This document shows positions 54,051-63,261 of a stretch of 64,000 nucleotides of DNA, in pieces. The stretch covers positions 1 through 64,000 of the forward strand of contig DBPT01000005.1 of NCBI GenBank assembly GCA_002304925.1, in the 5' to 3' direction. The stretch comes from Prolixibacteraceae bacterium UBA1413 (GTDB lineage: Bacteria > Bacteroidota > Bacteroidia > Bacteroidales > Prolixibacteraceae). The translations under genes and the position numbers were made by a program. Numbering within the stretch: the stretch's first letter is position 1; the number at the start of each line of letters is the position of its first letter. The notes under the pieces were generated by a model. The model worked only from the letters and a program-made list of their open reading frames with translations, did no database searches and had not been told where the DNA came from.

Positions 54051-56834
54051 TCACCTTTTTACCTCAATATGGTATTTCCCTGATCCGGTGGTGATCATGA
54101 GTTTATCCTGCCCTTCCCTGCCCCATCCGATTTTAGCGGTAATCAACCGCCGGCCGTTTACGGTAACCATCGCCGGATCTGCCGCAGGAATGACAATCAC
54201 AGCCTTCGTATTTGCCGGAATTTCAACGTTGAGGGTGAACCTTTTTCCGTCATTCTTCCATTTGCTGACAACAGGTCCATAAGGAGATTCAAAAGAAGCA
54301 CCTGCCGATTTGATTTCTCCCACCACCTGCGGTTCGATCCTGATATTCCTGTAAGCCGTCGATTCCTCCGTCTGGCCGATTCCCGCCAGGCCGCCATACA
54401 ACCATTCCATGAGGTGGCCCAGCATCAGGTGGTTGTTGGAGACCACCTCCAGGGCCTGCCATGATTCAGTGAGCGCCGTGGCTCCCTTTTTCAGCTGATA
54501 GCCATATCCCGGAACATCATCCCTGGCATTCATCCTGAAAAGCAATTCTCCCAGTCCGTTTTCAGAGAGTGCCCGCACCAGGAAATGGAAACCCACATCG
54601 CCGGCAGTCAGAGCATTTTCCGATTCCTGAATGGAATGTGCCAGGGTCCTGATGACGTCGGCTTTGTTCTCCTCTTCCGCCAATCCCAAAACCAGGGGCA
54701 TGGAAATGGCAGTCTGGCTGCCGGTGGCATATACTTTCGTGACAGAATCGAAAAAAGCATTGTTGAAGGCTTGCTTCACGGAATCGGCCCACATGGCATA
54801 AGAGATTTCCTCTTCATTTTTTCCCAGGATCCGGGCCATCCGGGAGAGCAGGACGAGATCATAATAATAAACGGCGGTGGCGGTGAGAGGAACCGGGGTA
54901 AGCTGGGCGTATCCGGGCCGTTCCGGGCCCAGGTCAAACCAGTCGCCGAGGCCATGTGAAACAACGTGGTTTACCGACATGCCCCTCAGGTATTCCGCGT
55001 AGCGGGTCATCATGGGCCATGCCCTTTCCATGGGACCGGGATCGCCATACCATTTCCAGAGCAGCCAGGGAACCACCACGGCGGCACTCCCCCATTCCGG
55101 GGAATCGCGAAAACCACCGATGAACCGGACAAACTCGGGAGCTATGGAGGGGACAAGACCTTCTGGGGTCTGCGCATCCGCCATGTCGCTGACCAGTTTG
55201 TCGTAGAGTCCGTATACGTCGTAGTTGAAATGGATCCCTTCACCCATGAGCCATGTCTGCTCCAGCCATCCCAGTTTTTCGCGGTGCGGGCAGTCGGTGA
55301 CCACACTTTGGAGGTTGCTCCGGATGGCCCATCTGATGAGCGTGTCAATCCGGTTAAAAAGCGGGTACGAAGTGTAAAAACTGCCGGTCTCGGGAGCCGC
55401 ATGGCGGTTGTGGAGCATTTTCAGATCCAGGATACGGGGTTTGGATGCAGCAACAAAAACCGAATCGGGAACCGCCCCTTCCACCTGCAGGTACCGCATG
55501 CCGTAATAAGAAAACCGGGGATGCCAGGTTTCCTCCCCTCCTCCCCTGCATACGTAAGTATAATAATGAGGCTGTCCCGTGGCCTCCTGGTTCGCTTCTC
55601 CCTCCGGCCCGAGAAGTTCCGCCGGGACCAGCCGGATGGAATCCCCCCGTTTCCCGGTCACCCTGATTTCAAAAATCCCGGAGGCATTCTGTCCAAAATC
55701 GAACAGCCAGTGCTCCCCGGCATCTCCGGTCCGGGTTGCACGCTTAACCGCGAGGGTATCCGTCAGCACTACGGGATAACTCTCTTCCGGAAGCAACAGT
55801 TTGCAGGGAGAATCCACAACGACGGCATTCCCCCATCCGGAATCGTCAAAACCGGGATGCTCCCATCCCTCCCGTTCCAGAGTCGCATCATACGTCTCAC
55901 CCCCGAAAATGCTGGAATAGGTGATCGGACCGGCCGCCACTTTCCAGGAGGCGTCTGACACAATGGTTTCTGATGTGCCGTCTTCATAAGCCAGTTGCAG
56001 CTTTATAATCATCATGGGATGGCCGTATGCCGTCATCACCTTGCGGTAGCGGTTGTTGGGCACGATGAAAAAACCGTTTCCCAGCATCATGCCGGCGGCA
56101 TTCCTCCCGGGAGACAACAATGCTGTGACATCAAAAGTGTTGTACAGTACCGTTTTGTCATAGTGGGTCCACCCCGGCGACAGAAAACCCGGGCCCACTT
56201 TTTCCCCGTTCAGAAAAAATTCGTAGTGGCCCAGCCCCGAAACAAAAACGATGGCCTGTTTCAATCCCTTTCTCACGGAAAACTCCTTCCGCATGATGGG
56301 CAGAACATGAAATCCGAGGTCCAGGCCCCGGTATTCCTTACCGGGGAGATGGATCCCGGGAACCAGCCGTTCAGCCGTATCAATGCGGTCCAGCGCAATC
56401 CACGCCGCCCCGCTCCACTCCTCTTCCCGGTTCAACCGGGTGATAAAGATGGCTGGTCGGCTCCAGGGGGATTCACGACCGTCATTGTCTTTGATTTTCA
56501 CCTTCCAGGAGTAAATCGTTCCGGGGTCCAGGGGAATGCCGCCATAGGGCACCAGAATGGATTCTCCGGAATCCACAACCCCCGAATCCCAGATGACCCG
56601 CTTTTCCGAGAAATCCTTTCCGGCGGCTACCCGGATATGATACGCGCGCTGTTCCACATTCCTTCTGCCGGAACGGATTTTCCAGCTGAAGAAAAAACGG
56701 GAGGGATGAACACCGGTGGCCTCTTCCCTATAGCAGGTAGTCAGGGAGGTGATCTGCAATTCTCCCGGCGTGCAACATGAAATGACAAGCCACAGGAACA
56801 AGGCAGTGCAAAACCAGGGGATTCTTCTCTTCAT
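54051..56834 (-). CDS. GH78-family alpha-L-rhamnosidase lipoprotein
   Basis: 927 aa. The signal has a lipobox-like ISCC near residue 20. The N-terminal Fn3/beta domains (SRFFFSWKIRSGRRNVEQRAYHIRVAAG) are followed by the rhamnosidase N-domain (LGHYEFFLNGEKVGPGFLSPGW), the beta-sandwich WLFDFGQNASGIFEI and the (alpha/alpha)6 barrel with VVTDCPHREKLGWLEQ, the Bacteroidota variant of the GH78 active-site motif. GATALTESWQALEVVSNNHLMLGHLMEWLYGGLAGI near residue 790-825 holds the second catalytic Glu. It releases terminal L-rhamnose from RG-II or RG-I. It shares a unit with the upstream GH106 gene, separated by 76 bp that contain a 13-bp tandem repeat. Confidence 0.9.
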   Translation of the reverse strand: MKRRIPWFCTALFLWLVISCCTPGELQITSLTTCYREEATGVHPSRFFFSWKIRSGRRNVEQRAYHIRVAAGKDFSEKRVIWDSGVVDSGESILVPYGGIPLDPGTIYSWKVKIKDNDGRESPWSRPAIFITRLNREEEWSGAAWIALDRIDTAERLVPGIHLPGKEYRGLDLGFHVLPIMRKEFSVRKGLKQAIVFVSGLGHYEFFLNGEKVGPGFLSPGWTHYDKTVLYNTFDVTALLSPGRNAAGMMLGNGFFIVPNNRYRKVMTAYGHPMMIIKLQLAYEDGTSETIVSDASWKVAAGPITYSSIFGGETYDATLEREGWEHPGFDDSGWGNAVVVDSPCKLLLPEESYPVVLTDTLAVKRATRTGDAGEHWLFDFGQNASGIFEIRVTGKRGDSIRLVPAELLGPEGEANQEATGQPHYYTYVCRGGGEETWHPRFSYYGMRYLQVEGAVPDSVFVAASKPRILDLKMLHNRHAAPETGSFYTSYPLFNRIDTLIRWAIRSNLQSVVTDCPHREKLGWLEQTWLMGEGIHFNYDVYGLYDKLVSDMADAQTPEGLVPSIAPEFVRFIGGFRDSPEWGSAAVVVPWLLWKWYGDPGPMERAWPMMTRYAEYLRGMSVNHVVSHGLGDWFDLGPERPGYAQLTPVPLTATAVYYYDLVLLSRMARILGKNEEEISYAMWADSVKQAFNNAFFDSVTKVYATGSQTAISMPLVLGLAEEENKADVIRTLAHSIQESENALTAGDVGFHFLVRALSENGLGELLFRMNARDDVPGYGYQLKKGATALTESWQALEVVSNNHLMLGHLMEWLYGGLAGIGQTEESTAYRNIRIEPQVVGEIKSAGASFESPYGPVVSKWKNDGKRFTLNVEIPANTKAVIVIPAADPAMVTVNGRRLITAKIGWGREGQDKLMITTGSGKYHIEVKR

Positions 56835-56862
56835 AACGCTTTTTTAACAAACTATAAAAACC

Positions 56863-56912
56863 ATCTTCTCCTTATCTCTTCTCCTTATCTCTTCTCCTTA
56901 TCTCTTCTTCTT
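56863..56912. repeat. 13-bp tandem repeat between GH106 and GH78 genes
   Basis: ATCTCTTCTCCTT occurs at 56874-56886 and 56887-56899, with an 11-nt degenerate copy before (56863-56873) and a one-base variant after (from 56900). On the coding minus strand it reads as repeated AAGGAG purine blocks, which look like ribosome-binding sequences, but 29 nt or more from the GH78 start. Copy number could vary by slippage. Confidence 0.85.
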
Positions 56913-59900
56913 ACCGAAGTTCCCGCACGAGGGTGACAGGCCCCTTCATTCCTGCCGGCAGCAGGGGACATCCTTCGAGCCGCCAGGGGGCTGTAGTCTG
57001 GGTGACGCGTTCTTCTTCCGGAAGGGCATGGTCACCGGCCAGCCGGTTCGCCCAGGTGTTGGTGACCGTGATCTCCAGTTCATTGGAACCCCGCCGCAGC
57101 GCCCCGGAAATATCCGCCCTGAAGGGGGGCGTCCACACTGTACCACAGGAAATCCCGTTCAGGGAGACCTCCGCCAGGTTGTTCACCGGCCCCAGGTCCA
57201 CAAAAATCGCCTGTCGACCCGCAGGACTGGGTGTCCACACAAAGCTTTTCCGGTAAACGGCACTTCCGGAATAATAGCGGATCCGGGCATCTTCCGATTC
57301 CGTCCAGTCGTGTAGTTCCGCAAATTCCACCGGCAACGGCGGTCCGCCCCACACCGGGTCAAAGGTTACCGTCCACCCCCCTTCCAGGGTATCAGCCGGT
57401 TCAAAGAGAGACCAGTTCTTACCCCCGTTCCCCTGTGCCAGCGAACTCTCTTTTTCAAAAATCACAAAAAACGATTCGCCGGCTTCAAAGCGAAGGGGAA
57501 GGATGGTTCTCCCCCCTTCCGTGCGCCAGGATCCGCAGGGCTTGACCAGACCGGTCACCGGATCATAAAGTTCAGGTTGCTTTCCCGATATCCGGAAGGA
57601 GAGTTCCGCCTTCCTGGGTCGGTTTTCCTGGTTGCTGACAAACCAGACATCCTTTGACCGGGACCTGCGATGGGTCCAGGCGAAACGGGGCGCGCGTTCA
57701 GCGGAATCCTCCCGGGCGAAGAAATCCCTGGCGAGGCCTATGCTCTCAAAGGAAGGGGCGCCGTACTTTCCGAGGATGACCCTTCCCCTACCCACCTTTT
57801 TCATGCGGAACAGCCCGTCGTCACAGGTTTCGAATTCCCCCCCCGCCAGTTTACCGATGATTTTCCGAAACTCCCGGGAGCCGGAGGAGGGGTTGCTGAA
57901 AGCTTCAACCGGCTTCTCTTCCAGGATGATGGTGGCGCCAGCCTTCACGAGTTGCAGCAGTTTCCGGGCCACCTCCATACTCATCACATGACCGTCGGGC
58001 ATCATCCGCCGGGAACCAGGGATGACCAGCAAGGCATAGGAAGCACCTCCGGGAAGTTCAACTCTTCCTTTTTTTACCCGCATCAGACGGAGAAGGGCAT
58101 CGCGGTTGAAAGAGTCGTACCCGTATCCCCGGAGGGGATCCACCCAGCAGGAAGGGTCGGCGATATTTTGTTGGGAGGTAACACCCCGGGGTCTTTCCTG
58201 AAGGGGATTTCCCCGGTTTGCCAGGCGTTCGGCCTCCCGGCTGACCGTTTCGCGGCCGAAAATCCCGGGGAGGAGGGGAACCAGCCTGTCGGGAAGAAGG
58301 GCCCTCCGGGGGAGTTCCTCACCGGTAAAAACGGCAATGTCGGTTACGGGGATTCCTTCCTGGAGCCGTTCCTGGCAATTCCGGAGGTACTCCATCCAGG
58401 CATCCGCAGGACCGAACCAGGTCTGTGCCGGCTGGAAAAAAAGTCCCACCACCCCAGTAGTCATCCCCGGCATCCGCTCCACCCAGGGATTGTGGGTGAA
58501 TACATGAAAAACCAACCGGTTGACGCCCAGGGCGAAATTTCGGTCCCCGAGGCGTTTCAACAGGCCGGGATATTCATCCCAGTCCAGCCGGATCTCCGTG
58601 AAACTTTCCGCCTGGACGATCTTCTTCCCGTAGATATGGGCGGCGGATACCGCATCGAGGATGTCATTGGGTTTGTCATGAGTGGGGCTGTTCCACCAGA
58701 ACTCCCCCATGGGAATTTCCACATTCCGGAAATGAAGCATCGCGTCAGAGACCATTACGGGAGCCATACTCTCGGCGCTGAAATGCAAATTCTTCTCCCG
58801 GGAAAGGCGTTCCAGGGTTCCATAGAAATTGTCGGTCACCATTTCAGCGATGGTGATTCGGATATCATGGAGCAGGTTTTCGGAAAAGGCGGAGTTTCGG
58901 ATAGGGACGCCCGCAAAGACGGGCAGCAGGGGGATCAGGTCATATCCCCTACGTTTCCGGAACTCCCCGGCAAACTGGGGAGACCAGTTCTGGCTGCCAC
59001 ATTCCCAGCTGTCGACATGAAAATATCGGAGCACTTCGCCGATATCCCCGGCAGGGACCTGCCGGTAAAATTCCCCCAGCCACTTGTCAAACTGCAAGGC
59101 TGCCGCTTCGGGATTCAGTTTGTCGCATTCGGGTCCGATAGCACCGCCCCCGATGTAATTGGTTTTTCCCGTTGAGGTGTGCCCCATGCGGAGAATCCGC
59201 CACTTCCCCGGCGGAACCTGCCATCGGAGCATGCCGTCTTCATCCATGAAAGAAGTGATGTCACGGATCTCCCCGGGGTTCACATACAGGGAATCGGGCA
59301 ATTGTAAGGGAGTGGTCCGGCTGGCGATCCGCCAGATGCTGCCGTTCTTACCTTCGTACTGGTGGATCACCGGAGTTGACGACAGTTCAATTCCCGTCAT
59401 CTTCAGGGAAGGTCTCCACTTGGCTCCGTCCAGGTCCTCGGCGCCCGGTTCACTCCCTTCAGGATCATATGAAAATCTGAAAAAACGGGCTTTGACAGGT
59501 TCCACGGCAAAGGTGATATCAGCCTCACCGTCCATCCATCCCTGGCGGTGCGGGATAAGCCGCGTGTGCGGGGTAAAATGCTCCCCGTCGTCACTCACCT
59601 CCAGCTTCAGCCGGGAAGACTGGTAACTGTTGCCCCCCTTTTTCATCACCACGGAACGGCACAGAAAAGGCTTCTCAAACCGGAATTGCAGATAACAGGG
59701 AGTATCACTCCGGAACCATACCGTGGAAGCCTGATCTCCGGGGACCCGGGGATTGTCCCCTTCCAGGTCGGTGGTGATTTCCGGATTCATCAGGGAAGAA
59801 GAGAAGCCCGCATCTTCTGGCACGGGAAAGGCATACGTGCAAATATCACGGTAATAATTGAGGCGGGTTTCGGGTTGCCGCAGCCGGCCTGTGAATACCG

Positions 59901-60378
59901 TGGGTCCCGTGACCAGGGTATCTCTCCAGACCACCTTTTGCATTGACATTTCGGGTGTGATCCAGGGTCCTCCGGCAACGGTAAATCCGTCGCAGGCGTG
60001 CAGTCCCAGCCTGAGTCCCAGCCGCCGGGCTTCCGCGAAGGCAAACCGAACCATCTCCCACCATCGGGGGGTAAGCTGTACCGCCGGGGGTTCCACCTGG
60101 GGAGGATCCGTGGCTCCCCTGATGAAGAAGAGGTAGGCCCCTTCCAGTCCCACAGCCTTCATCGCTTCCAGGTCAGCCGTGATGCCCTCTTTCGACACCG
60201 CCGCATTGTTCCAGTACCAGAAAACCAGGGGCGCAAAAAACGAAGGCTCCCGGTTCCTCTCCTGAGCAGCCATGTCATTCCTTCCCCGGCGGTCGCATCC
60301 CTGCAACAGGAATAGAACCCCGATCAGGATCAACAGGAGCATTATATATAAATGGCAGGGTTTCACTTTAAATATCAA
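56911..60378 (-). CDS. GH106-family alpha-L-rhamnosidase lipoprotein
   Basis: 1155 aa. Lipobox LFLLQGC in the N-terminal 30 residues. The barrel starts PLVFWYWNNAAVSKEGITAD, followed by EGAYLFFIRGATDPPQ, RRLGLRLGLHACDGFTVAGGP and the long middle region with YFHVDSWECGSQNWSPQFAGEF and MGEFWWNSPTHDKPNDILDAVSAAH. All are typical of GH106, whose founding RG-II member BT0986 removes rhamnose in side chain A (recalled). The C-terminal part has GH2-type beta-sandwich and galactose-binding-like domains (VYRKSFVWTPSPAGRQAIFVDLGPVNNLAEVSLNG). It is 13 bp after the GH2 gene in the same unit. Confidence 0.85.
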   Translation of the reverse strand: MIFKVKPCHLYIMLLLILIGVLFLLQGCDRRGRNDMAAQERNREPSFFAPLVFWYWNNAAVSKEGITADLEAMKAVGLEGAYLFFIRGATDPPQVEPPAVQLTPRWWEMVRFAFAEARRLGLRLGLHACDGFTVAGGPWITPEMSMQKVVWRDTLVTGPTVFTGRLRQPETRLNYYRDICTYAFPVPEDAGFSSSLMNPEITTDLEGDNPRVPGDQASTVWFRSDTPCYLQFRFEKPFLCRSVVMKKGGNSYQSSRLKLEVSDDGEHFTPHTRLIPHRQGWMDGEADITFAVEPVKARFFRFSYDPEGSEPGAEDLDGAKWRPSLKMTGIELSSTPVIHQYEGKNGSIWRIASRTTPLQLPDSLYVNPGEIRDITSFMDEDGMLRWQVPPGKWRILRMGHTSTGKTNYIGGGAIGPECDKLNPEAAALQFDKWLGEFYRQVPAGDIGEVLRYFHVDSWECGSQNWSPQFAGEFRKRRGYDLIPLLPVFAGVPIRNSAFSENLLHDIRITIAEMVTDNFYGTLERLSREKNLHFSAESMAPVMVSDAMLHFRNVEIPMGEFWWNSPTHDKPNDILDAVSAAHIYGKKIVQAESFTEIRLDWDEYPGLLKRLGDRNFALGVNRLVFHVFTHNPWVERMPGMTTGVVGLFFQPAQTWFGPADAWMEYLRNCQERLQEGIPVTDIAVFTGEELPRRALLPDRLVPLLPGIFGRETVSREAERLANRGNPLQERPRGVTSQQNIADPSCWVDPLRGYGYDSFNRDALLRLMRVKKGRVELPGGASYALLVIPGSRRMMPDGHVMSMEVARKLLQLVKAGATIILEEKPVEAFSNPSSGSREFRKIIGKLAGGEFETCDDGLFRMKKVGRGRVILGKYGAPSFESIGLARDFFAREDSAERAPRFAWTHRRSRSKDVWFVSNQENRPRKAELSFRISGKQPELYDPVTGLVKPCGSWRTEGGRTILPLRFEAGESFFVIFEKESSLAQGNGGKNWSLFEPADTLEGGWTVTFDPVWGGPPLPVEFAELHDWTESEDARIRYYSGSAVYRKSFVWTPSPAGRQAIFVDLGPVNNLAEVSLNGISCGTVWTPPFRADISGALRRGSNELEITVTNTWANRLAGDHALPEEERVTQTTAPWRLEGCPLLPAGMKGPVTLVRELR

Positions 60379-60391
60379 TTATTATAAAACA

Positions 60392-63256
60392 TCAATGAAG
60401 GTTGAAATGAAACCGGAGTGTACCCGATTGCACCCCCGAAACATGTTGCGCCCGGGAGGAGGGTCCGACCAGGTCGGTGGTGTTTACCTTGTTGCGCACC
60501 GCCGGAATCACCTCCAGCACGGAAACCGCCGTTTCCGGAAAGGTATAGAGCAGGGCGTCCCTGCCATCACGGGGCGTAAAAATCCCAAAGTAGGAATCTT
60601 CCTTTTCAGTGGCCATCAGGATCCTTCCTTCGGTGGTTTCCAGTTGCACCCATCGCCAGGGCCCGAAATATCCCTTGAATTCAGGATATACGAAAGTTTC
60701 CCCCGGAACGGGATCGTTGTACTGGTTTTCCCACACATCGGAACAGGTTCCCTGCAGCCGGTTCTGCCATACGCGGTAAGGACCAGCCCCGAGCCACTTC
60801 TTACTGATCACCTTCTCTTCGGGATACTGAAACGTAATTCCCATCAGTTCCACCACCCCGTCGTAGCGGTAGCTGTAATCGAGTTGCAGGGTTCCGTCGG
60901 GTGCGATGATCCACCTCACCCGGTTCAGCACCCCAGAGTAATCGGCAGCAACCACCACGTTTTCCATTTCTTTGGTGGCATGAAACCGGGTGAGCCGGCT
61001 TTCCCCGGAAATATCGCGATAGGTGCGGTCCACCCCTGTGGGGGCTTCCGTATCCACCCATCCGTCGGGATGGCGGTCGCTGCGGCGAAAAGCTACAAAA
61101 CGGGGACCATTGCCAAAGGAGAGTACTTTGGCCCCCTCGGCGATGTGGCTCAGTTCGCCGGTTTTACGGCTGAAATGAATCTCCCTGCCGCCCCTGCGAA
61201 CCACCACCTCATCCTCCGTTTCCAGAATGTCAGGGGCTATCCGCTTCCTGTCGGCGGGAATCCTCTTGTCGCCGGACAGCAGCCACGACCAGGTCCACAA
61301 TTCACAGTCTCCGGGGTCTAGGGCCGTCAGATAGAGAACATCCGCCCCCGCCGGCATTCCTTTCATATCCATTTTCAGGATGCCTTTGCCATGCGGCGGA
61401 ACATCAGGACCTTCCATGCTGCCCTCCGCCACGAGGGTATGGCCAGCTTCCCCGTCTCCGGGAGCGCGAAACCGGGCGGCCTTCCACACAAAGCTGCATT
61501 CCCGGAGATTAACGAAGTCATACCGGTTTTCAACCAGGAACTCACCATGGGCAGGCACACTGTCACTCTTATTCAGCAAAACAACGGGAGACCAGATTTC
61601 TTTGATCGCAAAGAAACTGCCCTCCTTTTCGTGGTGGGGTCCCACGATCCCGTCGGCCCCGTGGTTGCCGTCATTGTCGATCCGTCCGCCCTGGTCGGTG
61701 CGCACCACCCCCTCATCGGAAAAAACCCAGAGGAGTCCGCCACCGCACCGCGGATGGGTGCGCATCATCTCCCAGTAATCATGCAATCCGGCTCCCAGGC
61801 CGCCATCATATAATCCGTGCAATATTTCCGTCGGAAAGAAGATATCTCTTCCGCGAAGGTACTCCTGGGTTTCGCCGTAGGAACGGTAGTGCATGGTTTC
61901 CACCCCGTTCAGATCCTGCTGGGGATGGAGTACCGGCCTCTTTTGGGGATCCCAGCAGGCAAATTCATCATCGAGTTCCTCATTCCATCCTCCTTCGTTG
62001 CCATTGTCCCAGAAAAGGATACTTGGATGGTTGACATCGCGCACCACCATCTCTTCCACCAGTTTGCGGCCCACCCCCGCATCGTATTTGCCATGCCATC
62101 CCGCCAGCTCGTCGAGGACATACAATCCCAGCTCATCGCAGGCATCCAGGAACGTCACATCGGGGGGATAATGCGACATCCTGACGGTGTTCATGTTCAT
62201 CTCCCTGATCAAGCGGACATCGGCATAGTTTTGTTCCCTGCTTAAGGTTCTTCCCGACTCCGGACGAAAAGTATGACGGTTGACGCCCTTGAGCAGGATC
62301 CGCTGCCCGTTCAGGTAAAAGCCGTCCCCTTTCCTGATCTCAAAAGTGCGGAAACCGAACCGTTCAGTAACCGTGTGGATGGTCTTCCCCTCTCTTTTAA
62401 GGGCAAAGGTCACCCGGTACAGGTGGGGGGTTTCGGCGTTCCAGGTGCGAACATGGGCCGGGTGTGCGGTCAGTACGACCCTGTCACTCCCCCGCGGGAT
62501 GAGCTCTTCAAAGGTTTCCACGATGGTGTTTCCCTGCATATCATTGATCTGTGCCGAGACGGAGAACCCGTCGTCAAGGGCTTCGCCGGTAAACACTTCC
62601 GCACGGAAACGACCGTCGGCCTGTGCGTCCAGGGCTACCCTGCCGATATAATGTGGCGGAAAGGAAGTCAGGAATACCGGACGGAAAATGCCGCCGAAAT
62701 TCCAGTAGTCCCCCCTCCGCTCCGCCAGGTTGACACTGGCATTCTCCGACTCCTTGCTTACCGTCACTTCCAGGAGATTTTTCTCCCCGAACCGCACCAG
62801 GTTGGAGATATCGTAACTGAAGCGGTAAAACCCGCCCTGATGGAGCGGACCTGCCTTTTGCCCGTTTACGAGCACGCGGGCGTCGGTCATCACCCCGTCG
62901 AAGATGATTTTCACGCGGCGCCCCTGCCACCGTGCAGGAACGTCAAAACGGGTTTTATACATCCCCTGCTCCGCAGAAATTCCGGGATCCGATACCTTTC
63001 CGTAAAAATTAACGCCGTAGGTATAGGCCCCGAAACCCTGCTGTTCCCAGCAGGAAGGGACTTTTATCGTGGTCCACATACCGCTCTGCCGCCCCGCCGT
63101 ACAGAAAAAATCCCATTCCACCCCGTCATCCGGACCCGTTCCCGATAAATAGACAATCTCCGTTTCTGGATTCTCCTGGCCCGGAACAGCCGGTGACATG
63201 AACAACAGGCCCATCACGGCAAGGGCCCCAACGGCACAAATTGCTTTCCACTTCAT
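60392..63256 (-). CDS. GH2-family glycoside hydrolase
   Basis: 954 aa with a signal peptide (residues 1-26). The order is the LacZ-type: a jelly-roll sugar-binding domain (VPSCWEQQGFGAYTYG, VMTDARVLVNGQKAG), Ig-like domain, TIM barrel (LLKGVNRHTFRPESGR, MNTVRMSHYPPD), a further Ig-like domain and a C-terminal beta-sandwich. Glu421 in WDNGNEGGWN is the acid/base and Glu477 in FPTEILHG the likely nucleophile. GH2 members in RG-II loci release galactose, glucuronate, galacturonate or arabinopyranose, so the substrate is open. It is followed 5 bp upstream by another GH2 gene whose end is in the window, suggesting a tandem pair. Confidence 0.85.
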   Translation of the reverse strand: MKWKAICAVGALAVMGLLFMSPAVPGQENPETEIVYLSGTGPDDGVEWDFFCTAGRQSGMWTTIKVPSCWEQQGFGAYTYGVNFYGKVSDPGISAEQGMYKTRFDVPARWQGRRVKIIFDGVMTDARVLVNGQKAGPLHQGGFYRFSYDISNLVRFGEKNLLEVTVSKESENASVNLAERRGDYWNFGGIFRPVFLTSFPPHYIGRVALDAQADGRFRAEVFTGEALDDGFSVSAQINDMQGNTIVETFEELIPRGSDRVVLTAHPAHVRTWNAETPHLYRVTFALKREGKTIHTVTERFGFRTFEIRKGDGFYLNGQRILLKGVNRHTFRPESGRTLSREQNYADVRLIREMNMNTVRMSHYPPDVTFLDACDELGLYVLDELAGWHGKYDAGVGRKLVEEMVVRDVNHPSILFWDNGNEGGWNEELDDEFACWDPQKRPVLHPQQDLNGVETMHYRSYGETQEYLRGRDIFFPTEILHGLYDGGLGAGLHDYWEMMRTHPRCGGGLLWVFSDEGVVRTDQGGRIDNDGNHGADGIVGPHHEKEGSFFAIKEIWSPVVLLNKSDSVPAHGEFLVENRYDFVNLRECSFVWKAARFRAPGDGEAGHTLVAEGSMEGPDVPPHGKGILKMDMKGMPAGADVLYLTALDPGDCELWTWSWLLSGDKRIPADRKRIAPDILETEDEVVVRRGGREIHFSRKTGELSHIAEGAKVLSFGNGPRFVAFRRSDRHPDGWVDTEAPTGVDRTYRDISGESRLTRFHATKEMENVVVAADYSGVLNRVRWIIAPDGTLQLDYSYRYDGVVELMGITFQYPEEKVISKKWLGAGPYRVWQNRLQGTCSDVWENQYNDPVPGETFVYPEFKGYFGPWRWVQLETTEGRILMATEKEDSYFGIFTPRDGRDALLYTFPETAVSVLEVIPAVRNKVNTTDLVGPSSRAQHVSGVQSGTLRFHFNLH

Positions 63257-63261
63257 AACAG

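Noticed and set aside
56863..56912. Possible CRISPR array
   Set aside because: The units are 13 bp, directly adjacent and without spacers; it is a simple tandem repeat.
57670..59175. 501-codon plus-strand open frame opposite the GH106 gene
   Set aside because: Antisense shadow of a strongly supported rhamnosidase.
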